From the IMG/VR virus record IMGVR_UViG_3300038307_000206, positions 1-37,297 of that record: 37,297 nt of DNA; one strand, written 5' to 3'. The notes beneath the pieces were generated by a model, which saw only the letters and a program-made list of their open reading frames with translations, searched no databases and had not been told where the DNA came from. Shown one piece after another: positions 22,971-30,874 of the stretch. Position 1 is the first letter of the stretch, and each line of letters starts with the position of its first letter. A program made the translations under genes and the position numbers. This DNA comes from a virus.

Positions 22971-23557
22971 CTCCACGGATTTCCGCTAATCCAGCTAACC
23001 ATACTATACCTGTTGCCAGACTCCATTCTGGAAACCTTATGAAGTAAAAATGAAGGGAATATAATTATATTGCCTCTACCTCTATCCATAGTAATTTCAT
23101 TGCCTGTATTTAATATTAAATTTCCTCCAGTATAATCCTTTGGATCACTTAATTGAATGACAACGCTTAGCTTCCTCTTATTCTTTCCCGGCCCTATGTC
23201 TGGATGCCAGTCGTAATGCTTACCCTGCCCTTCGTATTCTGTAAATTGTAGATCCTCTGTAAAGCCAGTTGTATCAAGTTTGAATAGATTCCTGTTGGCT
23301 TCTTCGCAGCACTCCCTTATCTGGTCAAAGATGAATTTGGTGTCTTCGTTTGGTGGAATCCATCTTACTTCGCTATTCCTTGCTTCGTTATGTGAGTCTG
23401 AGAAGGTTGTAGCGGTTTCCTTGCGGAACCTTTTCCCGATCTTTATTATCTCCTCGCACTTAGCTGGGCTAAGAATGCCTTCGAACCAGTAATAGCTCAA
23501 AAGGTCTTTGTCTTTCTCTTGCCCTTCTAATCCAAAAATTCTATTATAATTACTCAT
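22967..23557 (-). CDS. 2OG-Fe(II) oxygenase, prolyl-hydroxylase-like
   Basis: This 196-residue protein is of the prolyl 4-hydroxylase type. The metal and cosubstrate residues are clear: HYDWHPDIGP (H-x-D), RKLSVVIQLSDPKDYTGG, and FPSFLLHKVSRMESGNRYSMVSW with the distal His and the 2OG-binding Arg. Many marine phages encode similar small oxygenases; substrates (protein proline, nucleic acid or sugar) are unsettled. It lies within the replication operon between primase and nuclease, overlapping both. It differs in sequence from the oxygenase at 11649-12218. Confidence 0.92.
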   Translation of the reverse strand: MSNYNRIFGLEGQEKDKDLLSYYWFEGILSPAKCEEIIKIGKRFRKETATTFSDSHNEARNSEVRWIPPNEDTKFIFDQIRECCEEANRNLFKLDTTGFTEDLQFTEYEGQGKHYDWHPDIGPGKNKRKLSVVIQLSDPKDYTGGNLILNTGNEITMDRGRGNIIIFPSFLLHKVSRMESGNRYSMVSWISGNPWR

Positions 23558-24440
23558 TAAAAAAGTCCTTTACCTCCTCCGTAGACATATCCCCAAAATC
23601 GTTATGGTGTCTAGGTAGCATGACTTCGACTTGACTTGGGTCAAAGAATTTTAATAGTTTCTTTTTTAGTTTGTGTGCCGCTATGCTTCCAGTCTGCCTC
23701 TTGTCATTATTTAGGGATATTGTAATTTTATCTGGATCAAAGCTTAATAGTTGATTAAAAACTTCGCCGCTTATGTCTACCCCAAATATAACCATGCTGT
23801 TTTTTATTCCAGCAGACCAAAGCGAAAGCATATCCCCGATACTTTCCAGTAGGATTACCTTGTTGCAGGATTTTATATCCTTATAATTTACTTGTAGTGG
23901 GTACTTCCATTGGCTTTTGTCCCCCATATGTTTCCATTTTATTTTACTGCTATCGGTTATATCTCTACCCGTATAGCCTATCACTTCTTTTTGCCTGTTG
24001 AAAATTGGGAACACGTACCTGTTCTTAAGTTGGCCTGCGTCAACTGTACCTCCTTGGAATAAAGATATAGCTTCTTCTGATACTCCCCTGTTTACCCAAT
24101 AGGTATGGTCTGGGGTTATATGTTTTAATGATTCCTTATTAAATTTTCTAGCCTCCTTTATTTTAGGTTTGTTGTCCTCGTTGGTGCGGGTCTGGTTTAA
24201 GCCCTTATTCCTTATCCAGTTTGACGCTTCAATCGTGGTAACCTTCAAATGAATTTGAACTAACCTTTGGAATGAGCCTTTTTCGCCAACGCCCCAATCA
24301 TTGAAGTATCCAGTATCTTTCTTAACGCTTAATGAGCTATTATTGCTAGACTCTCTGTAAAGAGGCCTCATCCTATACTCTCTACCGTTATCTAGGATTT
24401 GGGAGTATCCCAGCTCACATAATACTTCCTTTATGGTCAT
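23550..24440 (-). CDS. DnaG-type primase with TOPRIM domain, zinc ribbon without cysteines
   Basis: This RNA primase is the partner of the DnaB helicase two genes upstream. Residues 1-80 keep the shape of a CHC2 zinc-ribbon domain (MRPLYRESSNNSSLSVK, YFNDWGVGEKGS) but contain no suitable cysteines: only C8 and C192 are present in the protein, so zinc binding is lost. The TOPRIM domain has LLESIGDMLSLWSAG (E199, D203; family EGxxD) and ITISLNNDKRQTG (N245, D246; family DxDxAG). At 296 residues it lacks the C-terminal helicase-binding domain of full DnaG. It is probably active despite changes, or serves in a modified way. It overlaps its neighbours. Confidence 0.85.
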   Translation of the reverse strand: MTIKEVLCELGYSQILDNGREYRMRPLYRESSNNSSLSVKKDTGYFNDWGVGEKGSFQRLVQIHLKVTTIEASNWIRNKGLNQTRTNEDNKPKIKEARKFNKESLKHITPDHTYWVNRGVSEEAISLFQGGTVDAGQLKNRYVFPIFNRQKEVIGYTGRDITDSSKIKWKHMGDKSQWKYPLQVNYKDIKSCNKVILLESIGDMLSLWSAGIKNSMVIFGVDISGEVFNQLLSFDPDKITISLNNDKRQTGSIAAHKLKKKLLKFFDPSQVEVMLPRHHNDFGDMSTEEVKDFFNE

Positions 24441-24843
24441 TTATCATACCCTCGTCTCTATTTACGTTAATTGCGAAAGCTGTTTTCATTGGTGCCTTAT
24501 TACCAGCAGTCCCAACAGGTTTAATATCGTTCACAAGGACTCTTGGCCCAGCCATTAAGTCAAACATAATTCTATCATACCTTATGTCGTAATACTTAAG
24601 CATCTTTATAGTATGTGGTGCGTGTCTACTATCTCTTGCCGTAGTTAAAATTATAGTATCATCATATGGTATAGAGTTAAGAAACTTAATGCTCGGTGTT
24701 ATGGGTACTTCTATTAGGTGGCTATCATGACCTTTTGTTTTAATAGCTTCATCTATCTGATCGTTGGAATTATGTTTAACAATAGTTCCGTCTATATCAA
24801 TGAACCATGTTTTGTTTGTTGATTCTTTAGCTTCGGTTTTCAT
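24415..24843 (-). CDS. HAD-superfamily phosphatase-like protein
   Basis: HAD fold, 142 residues. Motif I is WFIDIDGTI with D16 (nucleophile) and D18, motif II IILTTARD carries the conserved Thr, and the C-terminal RVLVNDIKP supplies the acidic motif IV. The final AFAINVNRDEG segment resembles small HAD proteins associated with capsule and sugar-phosphate genes, so a sugar phosphate (for example in nucleotide-sugar synthesis) is a plausible substrate. The T4-like polynucleotide kinase phosphatase domain is an alternative. It overlaps dnaB by 4 bp and the primase gene by 26 bp. Confidence 0.78.
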   Translation of the reverse strand: MKTEAKESTNKTWFIDIDGTIVKHNSNDQIDEAIKTKGHDSHLIEVPITPSIKFLNSIPYDDTIILTTARDSRHAPHTIKMLKYYDIRYDRIMFDLMAGPRVLVNDIKPVGTAGNKAPMKTAFAINVNRDEGMINDHKGSIM

Positions 24844-26342
24844 ATTAGTTCGTCGTCGTTATCTTCTGGGTGTCTATCTTCTAATGTATGTTGTTCTCTT
24901 TGTCTTTGTACTATGGTCTCAAGAGAGCCCATCTCTTCACAATTGAAATTCTCAACTGAAAAGTTTAAATAGTTGTGCGTAAATCTTTCAGATCCATCTT
25001 CTACCACTCTCCTCACTAGGTCTTGATGCCCTGCCGCGTCTCTTCCTTGGAATCTGGATTTTATAGTCACTAACTTGTGAGTGCCAAACTCTTCTCCGTC
25101 TAGCGCTATTTCGTCTAAAGTTTTTCTTCTGAAAATGCCGACGTAACTGGAAAACCATTGGAGCCTGTCTGACAGGGCGATTACAGAGCTATCATCGACA
25201 ACGGTACTTGAATTTCGGTTATGGCTCTCGCCTTGCCGGTTAAGTTGCATAGCTGTTATGACAGGGCATTTTAATTCTTCGGATAGTCTTTTTAGTTTAT
25301 CAATCTTTTCGCCTATTGCTTGATGCTCTGCCCAATTTCTGTCTACCTTCTCGCCGGTAAGTTTAACGTAGTCGTACCCTATTATACAGCCGTTCCCTCT
25401 ACCTACTGTTTTATAATACCATCTTTTAACAATATTGCAAACTTGATCTATGTCTTTACTGCCAACATGAAAGTGAGTGTAGTCATAGCTCCTTACTTCT
25501 TGAAGAGCTTCTCTCACCTTTGTTATCATTTCTTTATTCTTACGCCAGTTACCTGTTTCTAAAAACCAAGAAGGGACTCCAGAAATTGCCGCCGCCATTC
25601 TGAATTGCATTTCCTCCTTGCTCATTTCGGTATCCAAGATTAAGGCTTTTATCTTATTCTTCTTAGCGGTTTTCATAAGAAGATCGTTTATCCAAGTCGT
25701 CTTGCCTTGTCCCGGTCTAGAAGCTATTGCGTAAATGTTTCCGGGGCGAAGACCTCCATAAAGCCTGTTAAACTCTTCATAAGACGTTAGGTAGCCGGGG
25801 TCTCTCTCAGGATTATTTCCCCTGTCTTCAATGAGTTCTGACATATTATCGAACAAATTGGAAGGCTCCGCCTCTCCTGTGTATTCGTATATCTTATCAC
25901 TATATATGTTGTCAGCCTTAGCTATGAAATCTGTTAGAGTATTTTCTCCTTCTTTTCTGGCATGTTCAACAAGGTTTCTTCCTGTTAGTTCTGTATTCCT
26001 CCTTACGGTTAGCTTTATTAACTCTTTGGCGGAGTTGACGGTTCCTTTCTTGTTTATTTGAGCGAAAGATATACTTTTGATATAACTGAATACATCTATT
26101 TCATCTTTAAACTTTATACCTAAGTTTACTATCTTTTGAGCAATTATTACATCATCTAATTTATCTTTTGAAAACTCTCCTTCTAGGATTATAGATCTAA
26201 TAACTTTAAATATTGTGCTATGAAGCTCGCTATAAAAATCTTCATGAGTTACGAATCCGTCAAGATCCAGAAAGGCAGAGGGGTGATTAATGATCCCCCC
26301 TAAAACATGTTTTTCGATGCGTAAAGAATAAATATTGGACAT
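24840..26342 (-). CDS. dnaB: Replicative DNA helicase, DnaB-type
   Basis: This hexameric helicase unwinds DNA at the phage fork and has 500 residues. The N-terminal domain (about 1-110, starting SLRIEKHVLGGIIN) matches the primase-interacting domain of DnaB. The RecA-fold part has Walker A SRPGQGKTT (about 208-216), LILDTEMSKEEM, the Walker B region GCIIGYDYVKL, and ITAMQLNRQGESHNR, the sensor/DNA-binding loop. The tail is acidic. The ATG at 26340-26342 was chosen; a TTG one codon upstream is possible. It is preceded by a promoter of the CCCC-spacer family that would give a leader of about 16 bases. It is the first gene of a helicase, phosphatase, primase, oxygenase and nuclease block. Confidence 0.96.
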   Translation of the reverse strand: MSNIYSLRIEKHVLGGIINHPSAFLDLDGFVTHEDFYSELHSTIFKVIRSIILEGEFSKDKLDDVIIAQKIVNLGIKFKDEIDVFSYIKSISFAQINKKGTVNSAKELIKLTVRRNTELTGRNLVEHARKEGENTLTDFIAKADNIYSDKIYEYTGEAEPSNLFDNMSELIEDRGNNPERDPGYLTSYEEFNRLYGGLRPGNIYAIASRPGQGKTTWINDLLMKTAKKNKIKALILDTEMSKEEMQFRMAAAISGVPSWFLETGNWRKNKEMITKVREALQEVRSYDYTHFHVGSKDIDQVCNIVKRWYYKTVGRGNGCIIGYDYVKLTGEKVDRNWAEHQAIGEKIDKLKRLSEELKCPVITAMQLNRQGESHNRNSSTVVDDSSVIALSDRLQWFSSYVGIFRRKTLDEIALDGEEFGTHKLVTIKSRFQGRDAAGHQDLVRRVVEDGSERFTHNYLNFSVENFNCEEMGSLETIVQRQREQHTLEDRHPEDNDDELI

Positions 26343-26365
26343 CAATCTGATTAGATCAAGAAGTC

Positions 26366-26394
26366 ATCCTACCTCGACGGGGCTTCGATGTCAA
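26366..26394 (-). promoter_or_regulatory. Promoter of the CCCC-spacer family, upstream of dnaB
   Basis: TTGACA (26389-26394), a 17-bp spacer with AGCCCCG at spacer positions 5-11, then TAGGAT (26366-26371) on the minus strand, 23 bp before the dnaB ATG. The -35 contains the stop codon of the upstream gene. It is nearly the same as the element at 12951-12979, including CGAG in the later spacer. Confidence 0.78.
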
Positions 26395-26690
26395 ATAAAA
26401 TCCGCCTCGTCGTCCTCATCCTCAGGAATTTCAAAATCGTCAAGAGGGTCTTCGTCTCCTGTTTCAATAGAAAGGGAATTTAGTGTTGATTTTACGCTTA
26501 GCTCGTTTAAAGCTTCCGCCCAATTTGAAATAAACATCTGAAGGGCCATAGCGTCTTTGTTTGAGTCAAATTTGGTATGAACGTTTGGATTACCCCTGTC
26601 GTCATAAAGAAAAAGGGCAAAACCTCCATCGGAGAATTCGTTTAGCTGCTTTAATACAGACGAAGGTATTGTGAACCCCTTGCTTTCCAT
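26391..26690 (-). CDS. Hypothetical acidic protein, 99 aa
   Basis: This small protein has a globular N-terminal two thirds (SVLKQLNEFSDGGFALFLYDDRGNP...) and a very acidic tail ending EDEDDEADFI. The acidic tail resembles DNA-mimic or replication-partner tails, but no family was recognised. It is preceded by TATAAAC-type A/T-rich sequence and no Shine-Dalgarno site. The 3' end overlaps the dnaB promoter. It lies between the endonuclease gene and dnaB. Function is unknown. Confidence 0.72.
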   Translation of the reverse strand: MESKGFTIPSSVLKQLNEFSDGGFALFLYDDRGNPNVHTKFDSNKDAMALQMFISNWAEALNELSVKSTLNSLSIETGDEDPLDDFEIPEDEDDEADFI

Positions 26691-26707
26691 AGTTTATATT
26701 ACACATA

Positions 26708-27121
26708 TTAGAGTGATATATCAAACTTTTCCTTCACGAAGGACTCTGATAAGTCGTCTACTTCGTTATATTCTATAGTAAGTAATGTAAAACCGTTCTT
26801 CTCTAGCCAATCTTCTTTTTTTACATCTCTGCTTATAGACTGAAAATAACCATATCTTGAGTTGTGGAAGAATTTATTAAATGAACTGTGCTGCTGACCG
26901 TTTACTTCTACCGCTATATATTTAGTGATGTTAACTATGTCTACCTTCATTCTGCTTCCAAAGACTGGGAACTCTTCGTAGACTATGTGATGTTCCCAAA
27001 AAGTTTTTAAGAACTGTTTTACTTTGTATTGAAGTTTGGATCTGGAGTTCCCGCTCCAGTCTATTAAACATTTTGAAACATTTCTGTTTACAAGTCTGCC
27101 GCTTGTGTTGTAGAGTTTCAA
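26708..27121 (-). CDS. Vsr/DUF559-like endonuclease (PD-(D/E)XK)
   Basis: This single-domain nuclease has 137 residues. FGSRMKVDIVNITKYIAVEVNGQQH carries the catalytic D, then E-x-N with Q-H, the form used by Vsr and DUF559 endonucleases (D-x(n)-ExNGxxH). Then comes FHNSRYGYFQSISRDVKKEDWLEKNGFTLLTIEYNE, where the RD..K..WLE..G segment is typical of the same group. It overlaps the recA stop by 4 bp, suggesting a role in recombination or resolution rather than as a homing enzyme. A Holliday resolvase function is possible but unproven. Confidence 0.8.
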   Translation of the reverse strand: MKLYNTSGRLVNRNVSKCLIDWSGNSRSKLQYKVKQFLKTFWEHHIVYEEFPVFGSRMKVDIVNITKYIAVEVNGQQHSSFNKFFHNSRYGYFQSISRDVKKEDWLEKNGFTLLTIEYNEVDDLSESFVKEKFDISL

Positions 27122-28182
27122 ATGAGTTCTTTAAACTTGTTTGACAGAAAATCTAAAAGCTTATCATTTCCCGCTAAATAGGACCAAAGATTTCTTTCTC
27201 CTTGGAACTTTTGTTTAATTTCAATCTTTTTGGACTCTACCTCTTCTACTAGATCATCTGAAAAAACATACCATGCCCCAGACTTTTTGAGGAACTCAAA
27301 CTGTAGTAAAAGCATATAAATTTCAACTTCCCTCCATATAGCCCCTCCTTGTTGGGAGTACTTAACTGGGATGGCTACCGTCTGCCCAGTTTTTTCGTTA
27401 CGAGTCTTTGAGAACTTCATAACACAATAGTGGCCGAGACGTTTTCCCTTATCTTTAATTGAAGCTGCTGATGGGTTTTCCCAAATATAAAGGTCTGTCC
27501 ATAAGGGCTGTATTTCTGCCATAACTGAACTGTAAAATCCCAAAGCTTTGCCTCCAGAAACGGTTGATCCACCAGTTGAGCCGTAGCCAGAAGTGTTCAT
27601 CTTAGTTCTGGTTTGAGATAAAACTATCATAGCGTGACCGTATCTTGTAATAGGTAGGCTAAGAGATTTACCCGCAAACGAAAAAGTAACCGCTGAACCT
27701 GCGACTTTTTGACCTTGAGAGAAGTCTTTGTTTAAATCCTCCACTCTACAAAGAGCATCTGTAGAATCTAAGATAAATAAATATTGATAATTATTTTTAT
27801 TGTCTAGTACTAACTCTTTTATCATACCTAAGCTTGGCTCAAGCATATTGCTATCTAAACAAAACCACTTATCTTCCTTGAGGGATATCCCGCTCCTTTC
27901 AAGAAGAATCTTATTAAGTCTGCCTTCGGCGTTAACATAAAAAACGAATGAGTTTTTTACTGTCTCTTGGAATATTTTTGCACAGTTTAATGCGAAGCTC
28001 GTCTTCCCGCTCTCTGGCTCACCTGAGGCTCTAAATATGCCCGGGGTAAGTCCGCCGTCCATAAAGATATCCAAAGCGATACTCCCGGTGCTGCTGCACC
28101 AATCAATAGGGGCGCTGGTGTTGTAGTGATGGCCCTTAAACCTTTTATCGTCAAGCAGTTGTGCTATTTTTTCTTTACTCAT
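27118..28182 (-). CDS. RecA-family recombinase
   Basis: This RecA/RadA-type ATPase acts in recombination and repair. The central fold starts STGSIALDIFMDGGLTPG, with Walker A GEPESGKTS (54-62) and Walker B LFILDSTDAL. The GSTGGSTVSGGKALGFYSS segment matches loop 2/C-core of RecA, and YCVMKFSKTRNEKTG follows. The C-terminal part is short and charged. The size (354 residues from the ATG at 28180-28182) fits the family. A TTG at 28197 is a possible earlier start. It overlaps the preceding gene by 8 bp and the endonuclease by 4 bp, forming a recombination set. It is more like bacterial RecA than T4 UvsX, though close relatives were not compared. Confidence 0.93.
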   Translation of the reverse strand: MSKEKIAQLLDDKRFKGHHYNTSAPIDWCSSTGSIALDIFMDGGLTPGIFRASGEPESGKTSFALNCAKIFQETVKNSFVFYVNAEGRLNKILLERSGISLKEDKWFCLDSNMLEPSLGMIKELVLDNKNNYQYLFILDSTDALCRVEDLNKDFSQGQKVAGSAVTFSFAGKSLSLPITRYGHAMIVLSQTRTKMNTSGYGSTGGSTVSGGKALGFYSSVMAEIQPLWTDLYIWENPSAASIKDKGKRLGHYCVMKFSKTRNEKTGQTVAIPVKYSQQGGAIWREVEIYMLLLQFEFLKKSGAWYVFSDDLVEEVESKKIEIKQKFQGERNLWSYLAGNDKLLDFLSNKFKELI

Positions 28183-28606
28183 CGTCTGTGAAATCAATTA
28201 AGTTCTTGTGGTATTTTAATCCTTTTTTATTTTTTCCAATTGGTTTGTTTTCTAAGCTGTATGTCTTTTTGTCTGACAGGTTTAGGTTCCTTTTCTTGTT
28301 TTGAAATTTGAGCCACTCTGTCTTCTCTGGCTTCAACCACTCTTTCAGGGAGTATATCTTGTGTCCCTCCGCGTTCAGCCACTTCCAAAACTTTTTGTCA
28401 GGTATAATAGCGAAAAGCTCTTTGGCCCTCTTGTACTGAAAGATGAATGTTATCTTCTTTGGGTCAGAGCAAAAAGTAGAAACCATGAAGGAATAGAAAG
28501 CATGATTCTTATCCTTTGGCGCTGGCTTTTTAGCTTTAGCCTTAGCTTTAGCCTTCTTTTTGCCGGTGTCTCCGATAGATTCTCCTGTTAGCTCAAAGTC
28601 CGTCAT
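28175..28606 (-). CDS. Hypothetical protein with Lys/Ala-rich N-terminus, 143 aa
   Basis: The protein has a short acidic start, then a repetitive Lys/Ala segment (KKKAKAKAKAKKPAPK) that may bind nucleic acid, then a folded-looking part with many aromatics (KFWKWLNAEG, LKEWLKPEKTEWLKFQ) and a basic tail. No family is recognised. It sits between the sugar operon end (gmd) and recA, overlapping gmd by 14 bp. A DNA-binding recombination accessory is plausible from context, but the evidence is weak. Confidence 0.7.
   Translation of the reverse strand: MTDFELTGESIGDTGKKKAKAKAKAKKPAPKDKNHAFYSFMVSTFCSDPKKITFIFQYKRAKELFAIIPDKKFWKWLNAEGHKIYSLKEWLKPEKTEWLKFQNKKRNLNLSDKKTYSLENKPIGKNKKGLKYHKNLIDFTDDE
28530..28555. 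repeat. Short hexanucleotide repeat encoding Lys-Ala repeats
   Basis: Near-perfect repeats of TAGCTT/TAGCCT run through this span inside the 143-residue gene and encode the AKAKAK stretch. Such a tract can expand or contract by slippage. No function beyond the encoded residues is evident. Confidence 0.6.
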
Positions 28607-29633
28607 TCAACGCAAGGTCACAGTGTACCATACGTTCTACCAGTTTGTCAAACGAAATCTGCGGTTCCCACCCTAATTCTTTTCTAGCTGATGTTGAGTC
28701 TCCCCGCAAAAGCTCGACTTCTGCTGGTCTGTAAAATTCATTATCTATTTCTGCTAAGACCGTATTCTCTTGAAAAAGCCTAAACTTTTCGTCCATCCCT
28801 TCTCCACTCCATAAACCGGGGATACCGGCGGCAGCAAAGGCTGTTGTAACAAAGTCTTTAATGGAATGAGTCTCTCCGCTGGCTAGGATATGCTCTTTGG
28901 GTTCGTCTTGCTGCATCATCATCCAAACACCCCTCATAAAATCCTCAGAATCAGACCAGTCTCTCCTTGAATTAACGTTACCTAATCGAATGGGAATAAT
29001 GTCTTCATTGTTTTTTATGTTTTTCTTAATTTTAGCTATGCCTTTTGTAATTTTGCGTGTGACAAATTCCTCGCCTCTTCTCAACCCTTCATGGTTGAAC
29101 AAAATGCTATGGATAGCGAAAATGTTGTAAGACTCTCTGTAAACCTTAGTTAGGTGTCTACAAGCTGCCTTAGAGGCTCCATAGGGGCTTCTGGGTTTAA
29201 TGGGGTGTTTAAGGTCTTGCGGTGAGTAATCCACGTCCCCCATCTCTTCAGAGCTACCAGCGCTATAGAACCGACATTTGGGAGCATAGCACCTAATAGC
29301 TTCTAAACACCTAAGTAAACCGGTGGTGTTAGTTTCCCAGACATGGATCGGGCTTGTCCAGCTACATCCAACATAAGAGTTAGCGGCAAAATTTAAAAAA
29401 TAATCTGGGGAATACTTCTTTACGGCGCTATTTATACTCGTTGAATCAGTAAGGTCTCCATGAAACAGGGTAAATCTAGGGTGGGACAGCAAGTGCTTGA
29501 TGTTGTGGTTATTCGGTATCGAAACCCTCCTAGACATTCCGTAGATATGGATATCCTCATGGTCGTTTATGAGGTGGTCAGCCATATTGGAGCCGTCTTG
29601 TCCTGTCACTCCCGTTATTATTACTTTTTTCAT
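28593..29633 (-). CDS. gmd: GDP-mannose 4,6-dehydratase
   Basis: Gmd converts GDP-D-mannose to GDP-4-keto-6-deoxy-D-mannose. It is a 346-residue SDR with TGVTGQDGSNMADHL (NAD(P)-binding, family TGxxGxxG), SAGSSEEMGDV (Ser/Thr and Glu of the active site), SPYGASKAACRHLTK (YxxxK catalytic pair), and QQDEPKEHILASGETHSIKDF, the clear Gmd-family signature. The product is the shared substrate of the next two enzymes encoded upstream (Fcl-like and ColD-like), so the three form a pathway. The operon also holds matching transferases. It overlaps the following gene by 14 bp and the DegT-type gene by 4 bp (ATGA). Confidence 0.96.
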   Translation of the reverse strand: MKKVIITGVTGQDGSNMADHLINDHEDIHIYGMSRRVSIPNNHNIKHLLSHPRFTLFHGDLTDSTSINSAVKKYSPDYFLNFAANSYVGCSWTSPIHVWETNTTGLLRCLEAIRCYAPKCRFYSAGSSEEMGDVDYSPQDLKHPIKPRSPYGASKAACRHLTKVYRESYNIFAIHSILFNHEGLRRGEEFVTRKITKGIAKIKKNIKNNEDIIPIRLGNVNSRRDWSDSEDFMRGVWMMMQQDEPKEHILASGETHSIKDFVTTAFAAAGIPGLWSGEGMDEKFRLFQENTVLAEIDNEFYRPAEVELLRGDSTSARKELGWEPQISFDKLVERMVHCDLALNDGL

Positions 29634-30874
29634 AAGTTGTTTAAATATTCTGTTAAGTTTAAGATCATGCTTTTTTTAACTTTGTGGTTTAGCCCTACAT
29701 AAAAGCCGTAATTGTGGAGGTGTTCGGCTACTGGGTATTCCTTCCATTGTTCCTTTTGGGGAAATGGTGAGAGGTATGGTCTCTGTCTAAGCATGTTTCC
29801 TCCTATTATCTGCCTGTGCTCTATTTTATTTTTAGTACAAAAGGCTTTTGCGTTAAGTAGTTGATCTTTAGCTCTCCAGTCTGCCGTTTTATTTTTGAAA
29901 ATTATAGGCAAGCAAAATGGAACGTTTAGGTTATGTATGTCAAACTTAGGTAGTGCAAACTTTTCATGGTCAATCTTTCCTGCGAAGTAGGAGTACAATT
30001 CTCTCCTAGTCTCAATATAGTCTTCGATCCTCTTAAAGTCTAGTAAGCCTATAAAAGCTTCTATGTCTGTAGCCCTATAGTTACTTCCCATGCAGAAAAA
30101 ATCGAAACTAGGGTCAACCAAATTGTTCTGATAGAGTTTGCAGTCTATGCCGTATTCTGTCAGGCTTCTGGTCATACCATGCGACCTGTTCATCAGGTGG
30201 AATTTATACTCCCTCTCGTCGTCGGTTAGGATAAAGCCTCCCTCTACTGAGGTGGTATGGTGCCCGAAGTAAGTAGAGATGGAGCTTGTTGCTACCTTAC
30301 AAATATGGGTTTTGAGCGTTAGGTCTCCGTCTTCTGTTGTCGATAAGACCTCTCCAAAAGCGTTCTCGCAATTATCTAGTCCATATTCTACTTTATGTTT
30401 TCTGCATTCTTCTGTAATTCCTTTTACGTCTGGGTTAAACCCAATTAAAGAAGTAGGCCACACGTAGGCAACCTTATCTCTATTCTTTTCTAAATATAGC
30501 CCCAGCTCTTTGGCGCTCATTCCAAAGTCATCATAAGTTATATCTATAAACTTTACTTTAAAGCCTGCTTTTATCCAAGGGGTAACAGACGTTTGCCAAG
30601 TTACAGAAGGTACTAACACTGTGGAGCCGATTGACTTATGGGTGCCGTCTTCAGTTTTGTGTTTTATATACTGAGCAATGGAGGAGTTAGCGGTAGAGCC
30701 GCTAGAAAACATAACGGCGTATTTACAGCCTGTGTATTCAGCCCACGCCTTCTCGTATTCTCTTACATACTTTCCTTGAGTCCACCTGTTCTTTTTTGAT
30801 AAAAAGAACTTACATATCTTGAGGCGGTCTAATAGGGTAAAGTTATCTACGTTTAATTTCCATTCTTGTACCAT
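29630..30874 (-). CDS. DegT-fold PLP enzyme with His in place of Lys; probable GDP-4-keto-6-deoxymannose 3-dehydratase (ColD/RfbH type)
   Basis: DegT/DnrJ family, 414 residues. The PLP-fold segments are visible: FSSGSTAN, VLVPSVTWQTSV, GLDNCENAFGEV, then SISTYFGHHTTSVEGGFIL. The residue that holds PLP in aminotransferases is Lys; aligned from the EGG motif it is H205 here. That substitution, and the SHGMTRS motif after it, mark the deoxygenating dehydratases such as ColD and RfbH (E1), which remove the C-3 hydroxyl. With Gmd alongside, ColD activity on GDP-4-keto-6-deoxymannose is the most likely, leading toward a 3,6-dideoxy sugar such as colitose with the adjacent Fcl-like enzyme. The alternative is GDP-perosamine synthase, but that needs Lys. 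It overlaps both neighbours. Confidence 0.82.
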   Translation of the reverse strand: MVQEWKLNVDNFTLLDRLKICKFFLSKKNRWTQGKYVREYEKAWAEYTGCKYAVMFSSGSTANSSIAQYIKHKTEDGTHKSIGSTVLVPSVTWQTSVTPWIKAGFKVKFIDITYDDFGMSAKELGLYLEKNRDKVAYVWPTSLIGFNPDVKGITEECRKHKVEYGLDNCENAFGEVLSTTEDGDLTLKTHICKVATSSISTYFGHHTTSVEGGFILTDDEREYKFHLMNRSHGMTRSLTEYGIDCKLYQNNLVDPSFDFFCMGSNYRATDIEAFIGLLDFKRIEDYIETRRELYSYFAGKIDHEKFALPKFDIHNLNVPFCLPIIFKNKTADWRAKDQLLNAKAFCTKNKIEHRQIIGGNMLRQRPYLSPFPQKEQWKEYPVAEHLHNYGFYVGLNHKVKKSMILNLTEYLNNL

